Source of the DNA: Agrocybe praecox
Lineage: Eukaryota > Basidiomycota > Agaricomycetes > Agaricales > Agrocybaceae
Reading direction: 5' to 3'
Length of the DNA stretch: 64,000 bases
Assembly: GCA_964017145.1 (NCBI GenBank)
Contig: OZ024846.1
Coordinates: 1,488,001 to 1,552,000 of the forward strand
Made by a program: the position numbers and the translations under genes
The notes under the pieces: generated by a model
Seen by the model: the letters and a program-made list of their open reading frames with translations, nothing else
What the model was told of the DNA's origin: nothing
The model's database searches: none
Shown: piece by piece, positions 1-10,524 of the stretch
How the letters are laid out: every line of letters begins with the position of its first letter
Numbering within the stretch: position 1 is the stretch's first letter

Positions 1-199
1 TGTCCAAACTTTTTTCTTGGTACAAGATGAAAACAGTTCTTGTCTTTTTTGCGAGTACATTTTAGAATTTGGTGTATTTATGTCCCTGTGCTTATATAAT
101 TATAGAGAAAAACATGTTCTCCAACCAAGCTATCCTTGCACTGTCTACAGCTCCAAGACAAGCACAACAGTGCTTTGAAAACATCTATGTGACTGCCAC

Positions 200-1830
200 A
201 CTGATGCCTGGATATTAGGCTGCAAAAAACTAGGCATTGATATCACAGCAAAGGCTGCCCAATTTCATGTACAAGGTTATCACAGGCATACTAATGCTGA
301 ATCTGTTCTATCTGGGCTGGAACCTGAGGATATCTGTCAAACTTACACCCAAGAAGGCTTTCTGAATGTGTTAGTTGACTTTATTGCATCCGATGATGTT
401 GTGAGTTTGAATATTTACAATGTTATTTTTTTTTACTCACCTAACTTATCAGAGTATAAATATTATTGAGTTGCCAAAGCTGCGTGCTTTGTTTCTAATG
501 TTACGAGACAACTTAAAGGATTCTGACATCCCACATCATACTGCTGTCTGTGCCCATATTATGTCTATATGGGAAGATCATATGAATTATCTCAAGGCCG
601 AAATGCAGGTAAGTCATGGTTAACTAAAACTAAACTTATGCGCAACTCATGCTTGTTGACTAGGCAGCAATTGGGAGAATATCCTTCACAGCAGATGCAT
701 GGAGTGATCCAAATTTAGCACCATATATGGCCGTTACGGCCCATTGGATTGAATCGAAGACTGTCCTGACCGCAGAAGGACCACATCACATTCTCAAACT
801 CCGATCTGAACTGGTTGCATTTCATCATCTTGAAGGTTGACACAGTGGTAGTCACCTTTCGAACACCTTTCTTGAAATTTTGGAGAAATATAAAGTGACG
901 AAAAAGATAAAACCTATATTACATGTTACAAATAGTAATGTCAGGCTAAGATTCATTTTGAATGATAGATCAGGTGGATTATGCTGGACAATGCATCAAA
1001 TAACGACACTATGATGGAATGTCTCAAACGGTCTCTCAAAGTGAAAGGTATTATTTTTGAGAGAATTACAAGGCATATATGGTATGCCAAATCCTATGTT
1101 TTTATTGAGTTATTATTAATTTTGCTATAGTTGCTTTCCCTATGTTGTTAATTTAGCTTGCCAGGCTGTTCTCACAGCTATTAGCAGGATTGGGATAGAT
1201 AATAAGGCCTGTCTTGGGACGTTTATGACAGAACTCGATGAAGACCTGATTGGTCATCTTCGAATTTTAATCTGTGCAGTCAGTCTCTTGTCCATTACCA
1301 ATAGACATATATTATTTATTTATATACAGCCTGCTCCCCAAAAAGTGTGGGTGAGCCGGCTTTATATGTATACCAATAGCAACAAACGAGATAATGCACT
1401 ACCTGCAGATACAGAACACAGCTTAGAAGATGAAGTCGAGGCATATCTATTAGATAGCCAAGTTGCAGAGTCCAGCATTATATTTTGGCAGGTGAGTCTT
1501 ATTGAACTTGTTTTGTCATATTCTTGGGAGTCCTGAATACATATTTTTGTTCAGACCAATCAACATTGCTTTCCAACACTCTTCCTAGCTGCTCTCAACT
1601 ACCTTGCAATACAGGGATCTGCTGTTCCTTGTGAGAGGGTTTTTTCATCAGCAAAAGGAACCATCACCATGCAACGGAATAGGATGGGTTATGGTCTTAT
1701 GGAGGCAAGACAAATGCTAAAATTTACTCTCAAAAACAACTGTGTTTTAGATTTTTCAGTCAGGACAAAGAAGCATGAGCAGCTAGAAGCACTCAAACAT
1801 CTCCCAGATGACTACTCCTACATTTCATAA
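200..1830 (+). pseudogene. hAT-family transposase, degenerate
   Basis: Translated exons read as a hAT transposase of the RNase H fold. Seen: a first-aspartate block TADAWSDPN near 690-720, a second block LDNASNNDT near 980-1010, and a C-terminal dimerisation block with CERVFSSAK near 1630-1660, ending at a stop at 1828-1830. Short GT-AG introns fit between the pieces, for example after 402 and after 608. It is broken: an in-frame TGA lies at 838-840 where the family normally has a residue between EG and HSG, and the several hundred residues usual between the second aspartate and the dimerisation block are mostly missing. No intact start was found, and a BED zinc finger is not visible in the window. 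Probably a dead autonomous hAT copy. Confidence 0.8.
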
Positions 1831-1975
1831 CAGTAATCTAGAGTTTGAATGCAATTCTAAAGGAAATTGTTGGAAAATTGCTAATAAAATTCACATCTTG
1901 CCATTTTTGGACACCAAGTTGCGAATTAGTCATGACCAAGTCGGAGTCATTGTAAGCAAGTCAGCTCATTAGCGG

Positions 1976-2040
1976 CTCCGCTCAGCTTAACAGCTTATTT
2001 GACTCAGGTAGTCATGGAAGCAAAGTTTAGCTGAGCGGAG
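1976..2040. repeat. Hairpin with 12-bp perfect stem
   Basis: CTCCGCTCAGCT at 1976-1987 is the exact reverse complement of 2029-2040, with a 41-nt loop. It lies about 150 bp after the hAT stop codon and may be subterminal structure of that transposon. No matching left end lies in the window, so the assignment is only positional. Confidence 0.5.
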
Positions 2041-2246
2041 TTGAACTGCGGCAACACTAGTGCATATGCTAGTTGTTGTGCTCGTGGCAGTTGTCACCCC
2101 TGGGCCAGCCATCATCGTCGTGTTTGTTGTGTTCATCGCCTTATCTGTCATTGTTGTCACACTAGCTGTGATCATTGTCGTCGACGTAGTTGTTGTTGGA
2201 ATATTCAGGACAAACTATGACACAAGCCAAACACACTGCCACATAC
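2041..2246. other. No gene seen
   Basis: A GT/TG-rich low-complexity stretch encoding only valine-rich or threonine-rich shadow peptides on the two strands. No domain, intron signal or repeat relation was recognised. Confidence 0.5.
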
Positions 2247-2254
2247 TATAATGC

Positions 2255-3571
2255 TAAGGACTAGCATGGTAATAGTAATCACATGGTAAAACTGTGAAAA
2301 TAATTATTTTACCATACAGAAAGGAACCGTGGTAAACCGTCAATATCTGCGGTTTACCAGTAAAATGCATTAATTTTGGACACCGTGAGAGGAATCTACC
2401 AGAATAGGATGACTATCTTCAGCGCCTACTCAAGGACTCCCGACGGGAACACAGACATCTCCTAGCTGGTTTATTCCTATCATGCCACCTAAGGGGGGTG
2501 CCAAACCCACAAAGGGTACCAGGGGAGGCCTCCTATAGCCAATAATCAGTTTAGCAAATCAGATAGTGCTTCTACAGCTACATTGAACCTGTTTGTGAGG
2601 GCTATTGGAAGGCATGGTATATACAAATCCTTGTTTTATCTCAGATTAGCTCAATTATTTATCCTTAAATTATGTTGTACAATTAAAAACTACTACTGTG
2701 AGTGGGGGACCGGGGTGCACAATTCCCGCTAAGTTTTATGCCTGTGATTGAGCCATGTCACATCCATGTCACATTCATTTCTACTTTAGGACATGGCTCT
2801 TACACCGTCCACACACTTGATAGCATAGATTTTGTATCATATATGTAGGGTAATATATACTACATGACGCAAAAGTATTCAGAAGGTTTTAAACAAAATA
2901 AATCAGCCACAAATGAGAAAATAAGCTAATTTACCTGCGAAAAGGGAGCTCTAAAGTAATTTGAATAGATTCTTTCATCCAGGGAACCTATGAACATGGT
3001 TGGTAGAGGTTTTTTGCATAGAAATAAAATATGAATCGATTCATTTGAACAGATTATAATTTATCTGACTCTGCGGGGAGAATTGAGATACACCCAATTA
3101 TGAGGTTGAATTATTTTTCTTGGAATAGGAGTTCTCAAAAAGTCATGTATAGCAATTGGATTGTGGTCTAAAACACTCATTTATTCTTGGTTTGAGACTG
3201 CAACAAATTATATGAGACAGAAAGTACAATCCGGCAGATGCTTTTCAAATAATATGAATTTTCTTGATAAATCAGAAAAATTTATAAATAAAAAAGGCTT
3301 CATATGTGTATCACCCAAAAAAATATAATATTAATTCTGTACTTCAAAGTGTAAGTCTGTAAATATTTATTTTGGCAAAAAAGACCAAGATTTGATCTTT
3401 GAAACTTAAGTTTTGTCTTCAGGCATGATCTACAGACAACGCGCACATAGTGATTATATAATATTGACGGTTTACCGGTAACTTACTATACCGTTACTGT
3501 GCGGTAATGATTTTGGCATTTTCCACAGTTTAGGTCACGGTGGTTACTGGTAGTTACCAAGCTAGTCCCTA
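2255..3571. mobile_element. Non-autonomous hAT element, 1.3 kb, with perfect 8-bp target duplication
   Basis: The two ends are inverted repeats: the left starts TAAGGACTAGCATGGTAA and the reverse complement of the right end starts TAGGGACTAGCTTGGTAA. Inverted similarity continues inward to about 120 bp, including a shared GGTAAACCGTCAATAT block. TATAATGC occurs directly outside both ends (2247-2254 and 3572-3579). An 8-bp duplication and a TAGGG-type terminus are typical of the hAT superfamily. The 1.1 kb interior is AT-rich and has no coding region, so this is a deletion derivative or MITE. Confidence 0.85.
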
Positions 3572-3742
3572 TATAATGCCTCAGTATGCATATTTATATC
3601 CTCTTCATTCCTATCTTTCATTGTAATATAATACTTCTCTTGTTCTCTCTTTGCTCTACTTCTAAACATTATATTTCTCCTAATATTCCTATCAACTAGA
3701 CTACATATAGTCTCTACAGACTATGAAGTACTTATATAAATA

Positions 3743-4414
3743 CAGTGGCAAGCAAAAATATTGCACACACTTAAATAAATGTGTAACTTAGTATTCACTG
3801 GGCCAATTCTTATGATTTAAAAACTACTTAATAGCCTTGGTCATTATCTTAAGTTCTGTAATGTACATATTTGAATTTTTTCAAATCCTGGCTTGCAGGG
3901 TGAAATTCTGCAAAAAAGTAACTATTCACCAATAGAATTGAGCCATCCAAAAAATCTGAAAATACTTGAGATCAAAGATCAGTTAAATATAAACAAAATT
4001 CAGTTGAAATCTCAAAAATTGATAGGCAGGATATTGAGAGCATCAGGGGCAAAAGTAGGCAATTTCATGTAATATTTGCACTTATTACACCACAATAGGA
4101 TACTTTCTGATTGATGCTCTCAATATCCTGCCTATCAATTTTCGAGATTTCAAATATATTTTGTTTATATTTAACTGATCTTTTATCTCAAATATTTTTA
4201 AATTCTTTGGATGGCTTAATTCCATTGGTGAAAAGTTACTTTTTTGCGGAATTTCACCCTGCAAGCCAGGATTTGAAAAAATTCAAATATGTATATTACA
4301 GAACTTAAGATAATAACCAAGACTATCAAGTAGTTTTTAAATCATAAGAATTGGCCCAGTAGATGCTAAGATACACATTTATTTAGGTGTGTGCAATACT
4401 TTTGCTCGCCACTG
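3743..4414. mobile_element. Palindromic Tc1/mariner-type MITE with TA duplication
   Basis: The 672 bp element is close to a complete palindrome: the block at 4021-4044 is the exact reverse complement of 4113-4136, and both are symmetric about position 4078.5, as are the outer ends. The left end reads CAGTGGCAAGCAAAAATATT and the right end (reverse complement) CAGTGGCGAGCAAAAGTATT. TA dinucleotides at 3741-3742 and 4415-4416 fit the Tc1/mariner target. There is no coding sequence. Arms differ by scattered substitutions, so it is not a fresh foldback. Confidence 0.9.
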
Positions 4415-4914
4415 TAGATAAATACCTCTGTATTTCACTCAAGCTCCCCTCAGTTGTTTGTCAAGCGAACAACTGAGGTGAGCAACTTGTTACATATTTC
4501 ATACACTACATTTTACTTACTTGTAACCTAGATTTTGTTCTAGATATCCAATAGTTGTTGAGGTTGTGGTGATGGTCGAGGTTGAGGGCATAGTGGTGGT
4601 GGTGGCCCAGATTGTAGTGGTAGTGGTGACAGTTGTTGATAAGGAAGAAATCAACCATCAAATGGTTGATTTTTTCCAAATTGGGTAGCTTCCTACACTG
4701 GCCTGGTGTATAACTGAGTTGAGCTCATTGTTGTGCTTGACAATGGATGTGAAATATAAGTGCTGTGAGTGGTTATGAGTAAGTATATATGTCAATAATA
4801 TCTAAAACAGTTGAAAGCAAGAAAAAAAAATCGAATTTCAAACTTTTACATTCAATACACAAGTACATATGTTTCATAGGTCATGCGTGGTGATTTTGTG
4901 TGATTTCTTCACAG
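4415..4914. other. No gene; one small hairpin
   Basis: AT-rich sequence with a 10-bp stem (4449-4458 with 4468-4477, loop of 9), a GTGGTGGTGG-like run near 4570-4620 and homopolymer A near 4822. No coding evidence. Confidence 0.5.
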
Positions 4915-5150
4915 AATCAAACATGGCAGCTATATTTCTATATCAAACATAAGCAGTTGCCTAAAATAAAGTATACATCCTGGGGGCCAGTTTGCTACCT
5001 TCCTCTTTTGGAAAGACCTTTGGCTGGCTGGCCTATTGTGACCTATTGTGACTGTTTGCTATTAATGCCATCAAACTTCATGCACATGACTTTTTGCTTG
5101 CCTCTATTTACATGTTTGGGCTCTACTGATGTGTTTACATATTACTCTAT
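4915..5150. mobile_element. Left end of a 0.8 kb-family hAT MITE (partial)
   Basis: Matches the MITE family found complete at 15618, 33758, 38772, 45007 and 59585: the conserved stretch ACTTTTTGCTTGCCTCTATT is at about 5088. The terminal part (GCAGCTATATTTCTATATC onward) matches the reverse complement of 8600-8739, so these two ends belong to one subfamily. The right half is missing. Confidence 0.75.
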
Positions 5151-5825
5151 TGTTTCTCTTACTCTTTCTTCCACCATTATTGTTTGATTGTTACTTGATA
5201 ACGATGAGGGTGGGCATAGCACAATTTCAATGTAATGCCAGACTCAGACCTCATCTTTATCATATCAGCACTACCTGATGCACTGAGAGAATGCTTGAAG
5301 AGTGCCACACATGTTATCGGCCCCCAACATGATTAAACATGGTCAAAGCACGCACTGTGGCAACGACCTTCAAGCAAATAAGAGCATATAATTCACCCAG
5401 AGGTAGAGAGGATAAGCCGTCAAGAAAAATGCCAATGCTGCATGCACTGATAATGCTGCTGGTAGTGATTAAGTAATGTCAGGCACTGATGGACGTCGGT
5501 GGCGACGGGATAGGGCAGGAGGTCACAGACCAACTATATACCAGTAACTCGTTATGTCACAGCCTCAATTCTTCACAAAAGTCTGGCGGACAGTCCACCA
5601 GACGATCTGCCGGTCAAATTTCTAAAGGATATGATTTTCTGTGTGCTTTCAGAATAATTTATTCTAATGTTATAGTGTGAAAAAAAAAGATATTATTAGT
5701 GTTTAATCACAAGAAGATTCTCAGCTGACTGTTTCTCTGTCTGGGGCTCTCAGGACCTCATTATGTGTTTTTAATCTTCTTAGACACCTACTGCATCATA
5801 TCCATATACCCCCCTATGCTTCAGA
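5151..5825. other. No gene seen
   Basis: Only short unrelated open frames (up to about 60 codons) without recognisable motif or intron context. It links a truncated MITE and the pogo-like remnant. Confidence 0.4.
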
Positions 5826-6560
5826 CAATGGTCAACCATGCTAAACCTCAGCTCCAGAAGGACATCGATTGCAGGAGAGAGCTTGATGCTCTCATATTCA
5901 AGGCAGAAGAACTCTACAAAGCTGAGCAGAAAAAACCACAAAAATCATGTTTCAGCCTACAGACAATTTGCAAGGATGTGTCAGAACAGCACTATCGTGT
6001 TTCTGGTAACATAAGCTCTCTCATCAAACTCTTGCATGAGTAGCTCCCAGTAGAACAACTCAACATCAGCATGCAGCTGAACACTCTTGGCTACTCCCTG
6101 AGGAAGTTAATGTGGTTATAGATGTTATAAATAACCTTGCATCTCATGGATTTCCACTCTCCCATTGACATTTGAAGGAAGTTGTTGATAGGATACTCTT
6201 TGTTCAGCTTGGTAAAGACTTTCCGGTTACAAGAGTTGGTCTTCAGTGGACATACTGATTTGCAAAACAATATGGTGACCGCATCAAGCTTTGGCATGCT
6301 CGCCCTCTTGAAGATAAACATGGGTGGGCAGCTAACCTGTTTACAAATGAAGATTGGTAGAAGCTGTTGAAGACAGTCTTGGAAAAGTACAACATCAAAC
6401 CTCACAACATGTATGGAAGCAACAAGGTTGGGATACTTCTTTCTGGCAAAGGTGAATGAGAAGTTGTATTCAGACCAGTTCATGGAGGTGTGCCAAAGCA
6501 ACAGACTGGAGGTGCATAGGAGAACATTATGGTTATTTGCATGATCTGTGTGAAAAACCT
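5826..6560 (+). pseudogene. Pogo/CENP-B-type (Tc1-mariner group) transposase remnant
   Basis: From the ATG at 5826 one frame gives an N-terminal helix-turn-helix region (ELYKAEQKKPQKSCFSLQ) up to a stop at 6041. After a frameshift, similarity resumes with the CENP-B-type HTH region (NNLASHGFPLSH, then KHGWAANLFTNEDW) and the start of the DDE domain (NIKPHNMYGSNKVGILLSGK). In-frame stops interrupt it at about 6172, 6262, 6358 and 6459, and the match ends near 6560, before the second and third catalytic residues. This is the remembered order for basidiomycete pogo-like transposases. Clearly dead. Confidence 0.7.
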
Positions 6561-6699
6561 AACAATATTATATGGCACATACAGCTATTCAAACTTATTT
6601 GTGAGGCCTAATCCAGCTATAATGACTTAACCCTTTTGACATTGCAAAGCTTGGCCTTCTACTCTATCTGCATAGCCCAAGCTAAAGATTTGAACCCAA

Positions 6700-7215
6700 A
6701 CACCTAGGCCTTTGTATTTATTCACAACAAAATCATAAGCTCTAACATATACGTTCAACACCTTCAGATCTACTCACAACCAAGACATAAGCTCTAACAT
6801 TCATACTCAAGAAAGACATCCTGTCAGGGGTCAACTTAGGTATGTGGAGAAGGATGCCCAGCAAACATAAGAGCAGGAAAGATGGGGTCACAATGTAAGA
6901 ATAGTATAACTGTGGACACAAGAACATGCCTTGACACATCCCAATCCAGGTCTTCAGAGCTATTCACAACTAAGTTGTAAGCTGTAACATCCACACTCAA
7001 CAATAACATCTTAACCTAGCTCCTTGAACGTATTTGCACATCTAAACCCAGATGTGAGATCCAATGTGCACACTGTAGCTTATTTACAAGTCCCAAGCTA
7101 TTTATAAGCACTGACACATACATTCCAACCTATAAGCAAGCCCTAACCAAGAGGTTTCAGCCCAGCCATAAGCCCTAATATAAACATTCTAATTCATCTA
7201 TTATATCTCTTTTCA
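6700..7215. repeat. Degenerate tandem repeats, unit about 60 bp
   Basis: The phrase ATAAGCTCTAACATAYAC...TCAACA recurs with decay at about 6735, 6788, 6975, 7085 and 7165, alternating with ATTCACAACNAAG-like segments. Spacing is irregular, as in an old eroded minisatellite. No coding evidence. Confidence 0.5.
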
Positions 7216-7529
7216 GATACTACATATATAACCCTAGTATCACACAAAAAATGAGCTCAAATGGCCCATAAATGAACAGCAAAACAATATGCACCCTACC
7301 CTAGGAAAATGCTATAAAAATAATGATTTTTGTATTTAAAATTTGTCAGAATGACCCCTGGAACCTGCTTGGATTTTAAAATTTTTACAGAGTGACAAAA
7401 ACTTTTGATATCACGAAAAATTTTATGCAGAGTTTTTTTTTTTCTTCACCACCTTTAGGCTGCAAAAAAGACCAAAATTGTGTAGCCTAGAAGGTACCTT
7501 CAAGGGGGCCACTGAAGTGCCTTACAAGC

Positions 7530-7717
7530 CCCCTGCCCCTGCTCTCACCCTCCTATGCAGCTCCTCGGCTTCTAAAAGACCTATGCCTGCCTCTCTAAGC
7601 CATTTCCCACCCATATATGCCTGCCCTGGCACCTGAAAACCTCAAAAAAAAGACCTTCTCAAAAGGGAAGGTAGGCAACTGCCTATATATCATTAATGAT
7701 ATTAGCAGCTATGGCTG
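7530..7717. repeat. Repeat E 3' terminus, copy 1
   Basis: Shares a block with 21960-22091, 28984-29047 and 37980-38171: text ending TAGGCAACTGCCTATATA, then CATTAATGATATTAGCAGC and TATGGCTG. At 7717, 29047 and 38171 this terminus directly abuts LINE sequence. Read from the end inward it starts CAGCC, like the 0.8 kb MITE family. Elsewhere this terminus lies about 1 kb downstream of gene G, so it probably marks the end of a gene-G-bearing repeat. Confidence 0.65.
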
Positions 7718-7895
7718 CCGACAAGGCATTGGCTCAGGCAGTGCCCATTAAACTCAACAAGTCCCTTAAAGAGGCACAGAAAGAGGAAACAACGGTGTAT
7801 TATGCAGTTGACGCCTTGGTGCCGAACAATGTACAGTGACAGGCGGTTTCGACTGCCCTATTATACCGGGGGCACAAACAGACTCATACCATTTC
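7718..7895 (+). pseudogene. LINE family 2 RNase H fragment
   Basis: Translation gives ...LKEAQKEETTVYYAVDALV..., stop, ...STALLYRGHKQTHTIS, matching the start of the RNase H region of the family-2 LINEs at 35.0 kb and 49.4 kb. One in-frame TGA is present at about 7839. Cut on the left by the repeat E terminus and on the right by a MITE. Confidence 0.75.
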
Positions 7896-8739
7896 CAGTC
7901 TGTACTGTTAAATTCATTGATGAAGTAGTGGTAGTTACCAGATAATGGTTATGCATCCCCACTGGCAACTACCCAACTGCCTAATATCATGTATCAGGGT
8001 GACCAACAGTAACTAGAGGGCTGTAGTCATGTGAAAGCCATGTGATCTGATGCACAGCCACCAAAAATTAAAGTTGTAGAGAAAAATTTAAAAGTTATGC
8101 TAAATATTTTTTATTATATAATCATTAACGGTTCAGCCACAAAACGCAAAATATCCGTGGAAAGCCAGATACAAATCAAAATAAAAGATTGAAATATTTA
8201 TAGCAAGCCCAAAATAAATTCTAAAATCATCAAAAATATGTGCTATACCATTTTAGGTTTGAACTCATCAAATATGTAAATTGGTTTAAAAATAGATCCA
8301 ACTTAAAAATAGTTTTATCTTTTATCTAGTCTTATCTGTCTCTCTATCATGCATGAATAGCCTTTATCTCAAAATTTTAAAGTTGAAAGTCCTCTTGCCT
8401 TATTGGGTTGTTTGAATGTGATGTCACTCAAAGGTCTTGCTTGTTTTGTACCATGCCTGCCCTGCCTGCTAACATTATTACTTATTATTTGTTTGTATTT
8501 GAGGCCATATAAACAAATGAGTGGAGCCCAAATATGTAAATAGAGGCAAGCAAAAAGTCATGTGTTTGCAATTTGATGCCATCAACAGCAGACACATGAC
8601 TATAGTCACAAATAGTCACAATAAGCCAGCCAGCCAAAGGTCTTTCTACAAAAGGCAGGTAGCAAACTGCCTACCTGGATGTATCACATAGGTTAGCAAA
8701 CTGCCTACATTTGATATAGAATTATAGCTGCACTGGCTG
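7896..8739. mobile_element. hAT MITE (0.8 kb family) with unlike ends
   Basis: The left end (CAGTCTGTACTGTTAAATTC) interrupts the LINE RNase H frame. The interior contains the family core in reverse orientation (near 8400-8600). The right end, reverse-complemented, begins CAGCCAGTGCAGCTATAATT and matches the 4915 partial copy rather than its own left end. No target duplication is visible across 7888-7895 and 8740-8747. Best read as a recombinant between two copies. Confidence 0.65.
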
Positions 8740-9069
8740 AAGCGGATAGGAAAGATAGTATGTCAAGGTATGCGGCAAGGCTATGTAGTCAGATATATTA
8801 GGTGGGGTGATTTTGTATTACCTTTCAATGCTTGGACAGTCGATAACATGCTATGTTTCTCTTACAATAACATGATTTTGTGTTCCATCAATTTCTATTA
8901 GTTAGTAAGAAAGCTTCTTGATCCGCAACCACCACATGCACAGCCACCGCAGTACTAGATACTCTGGCCCCTCGACACGTAGTAAGGCATCGTAGAGCGA
9001 GAATTACATTACTTTAAACGCGCTGTTATACACGCAAACACATGAATACAAACTCACCCAACAATAAAA

Positions 9070-10524
9070 ATGGCACCCCCCCCGGGTAACGGGAAATCAG
9101 GTCCCAACACAAGAAGCCATGACGCCCAAATCGCGACCAAACGAGATGCTATTACACACCTCAAGTCGCTGACAATCCTGGGAGAAGATGACAACCACGA
9201 GACCGTGCGAGGGATAGCAATTGGACTGAGGAGATTTGCGGGAATTATTAAACCTGCCATGGGACCTCTGGACATTAGAAGGACAATGTCGGCACTGGCT
9301 CTACTTTTAGACTCGCTGCCCGGCACCACAGTATCAACGGCCGATCAGTTGAAGGAGACAACGGTTAAGGCGATAGAGGAGGCTAAGGAGGAGCTGAAGA
9401 AGACCGTACAGGAAGAAATGGAGAAGATGCGAACTATTGCCGAGGCCACCAATGCCAAGGTGAACGAGAACTTCGCCGGATGGCAAAACCCACCCCCACA
9501 CCTCCCTCCAAAACTGACCTACAGTAGCATAGCCGCAGGCGCGATATCGGCAGATGCCCGGCTCGTAGCTCAGAGAGCTATCCAAGATCGACAAGTTCTA
9601 CTCAAGATAGAAGGTACAGACGGGGTGATTCGGCACGAGATGGACATTCAGGAGACGAAGAAAGCCATTCAAGAGGAGATCGACAAGTTGGAAGGAGCAC
9701 ACAAGATACGACTCGTTCAAAAAACAAGAGAAAGGGGTATACTATTGGAAATGGCTTCCAAGGAAGGAGCCGCCTGGCTGCGCGACGCCATCAAGCAAGG
9801 ACATCTGTCCCAGGTTCTGGGCACCACAGTGAAGGACAGGCAGCACCACGTATTGGTCAAATTTGTACCCATCACTTTTAACGAGGATATGGAAATACAA
9901 GACGTACTCGACGACAACAATATTGACCCTCAAATGTTTATGAAAGCACGATGGCTCAAACCTAAGCATCGAAGGCGCCCCAAGCAAAGAAGTGGACACA
10001 TGGTATTCATATTTAACAACAGAGACCAAGCTAACGAGGTTCGCATTAGGGGCATAATTATCCACTCCCAACGACGACAAGTAGAGCGCATGAAAGATGA
10101 ACCCACACGCTGCCTCAAGTGCCACAAGTATGGCCATATAGCAAGGATATGCGAAGAGAAGGACGAAACGTGCGGAACATGTGGTATCAAAGGCCATCGC
10201 ACCGACGCATGTCAAGACAAATCCAAGACCTATTGCGTCTCATGCAAAAAAGACGACCACAGCAGCTGGGACAGGGCTTGCCCCACCTTCATTCGGAAGT
10301 GCGAGGAATACGACAGGAAACACCCCGAGAACACCCTCCCCTATTTCCCATCGACTGAACCGTGGACATGGACACCCAGCAACGGCCCCGAAATCACAAC
10401 CAGGCCATTATCACAACGCGCAAGGAAAGTGGAGTTAAAGCAGAAACGAACCAACGGATCATCCTCAACAGAAAAGAGTGCCGAAGAGACAGAAAACAGC
10501 GGTGACCCTACAGATTCTCAATGA
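9070..10524 (+). CDS. LINE family 1 ORF1, gag-like nucleic-acid-binding protein (484 aa)
   Basis: Probably binds the LINE RNA to form the ribonucleoprotein used in target-primed reverse transcription. The N-terminal third is charged and predicted helical, with an acidic/lysine-rich stretch around residues 98-125 (EEAKEELKKTVQEEMEK). The central part has no recognised motif. Residues about 347-405 hold three zinc knuckles: CLKCHKYGHIARIC, CGTCGIKGHRTDAC and CVSCKKDDHSSWDRAC (the last is CX2CX4HX5C). The tail is basic and Ser/Thr-rich. The frame is uninterrupted. Its TGA (10522-10524) overlaps the ATG of ORF2 (10521-10523) in the tetranucleotide ATGA, which suggests termination-reinitiation. 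The start at 9070 follows a short leader and is the first ATG after the element boundary that opens this frame. Confidence 0.9.
   Translation: MAPPPGNGKSGPNTRSHDAQIATKRDAITHLKSLTILGEDDNHETVRGIAIGLRRFAGIIKPAMGPLDIRRTMSALALLLDSLPGTTVSTADQLKETTVKAIEEAKEELKKTVQEEMEKMRTIAEATNAKVNENFAGWQNPPPHLPPKLTYSSIAAGAISADARLVAQRAIQDRQVLLKIEGTDGVIRHEMDIQETKKAIQEEIDKLEGAHKIRLVQKTRERGILLEMASKEGAAWLRDAIKQGHLSQVLGTTVKDRQHHVLVKFVPITFNEDMEIQDVLDDNNIDPQMFMKARWLKPKHRRRPKQRSGHMVFIFNNRDQANEVRIRGIIIHSQRRQVERMKDEPTRCLKCHKYGHIARICEEKDETCGTCGIKGHRTDACQDKSKTYCVSCKKDDHSSWDRACPTFIRKCEEYDRKHPENTLPYFPSTEPWTWTPSNGPEITTRPLSQRARKVELKQKRTNGSSSTEKSAEETENSGDPTDSQ

Noticed and set aside
2060..2251. Small Val/Ile-rich membrane protein
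   Set aside because: Low-complexity GTT/GTC run with no conserved context and a shadow frame opposite.
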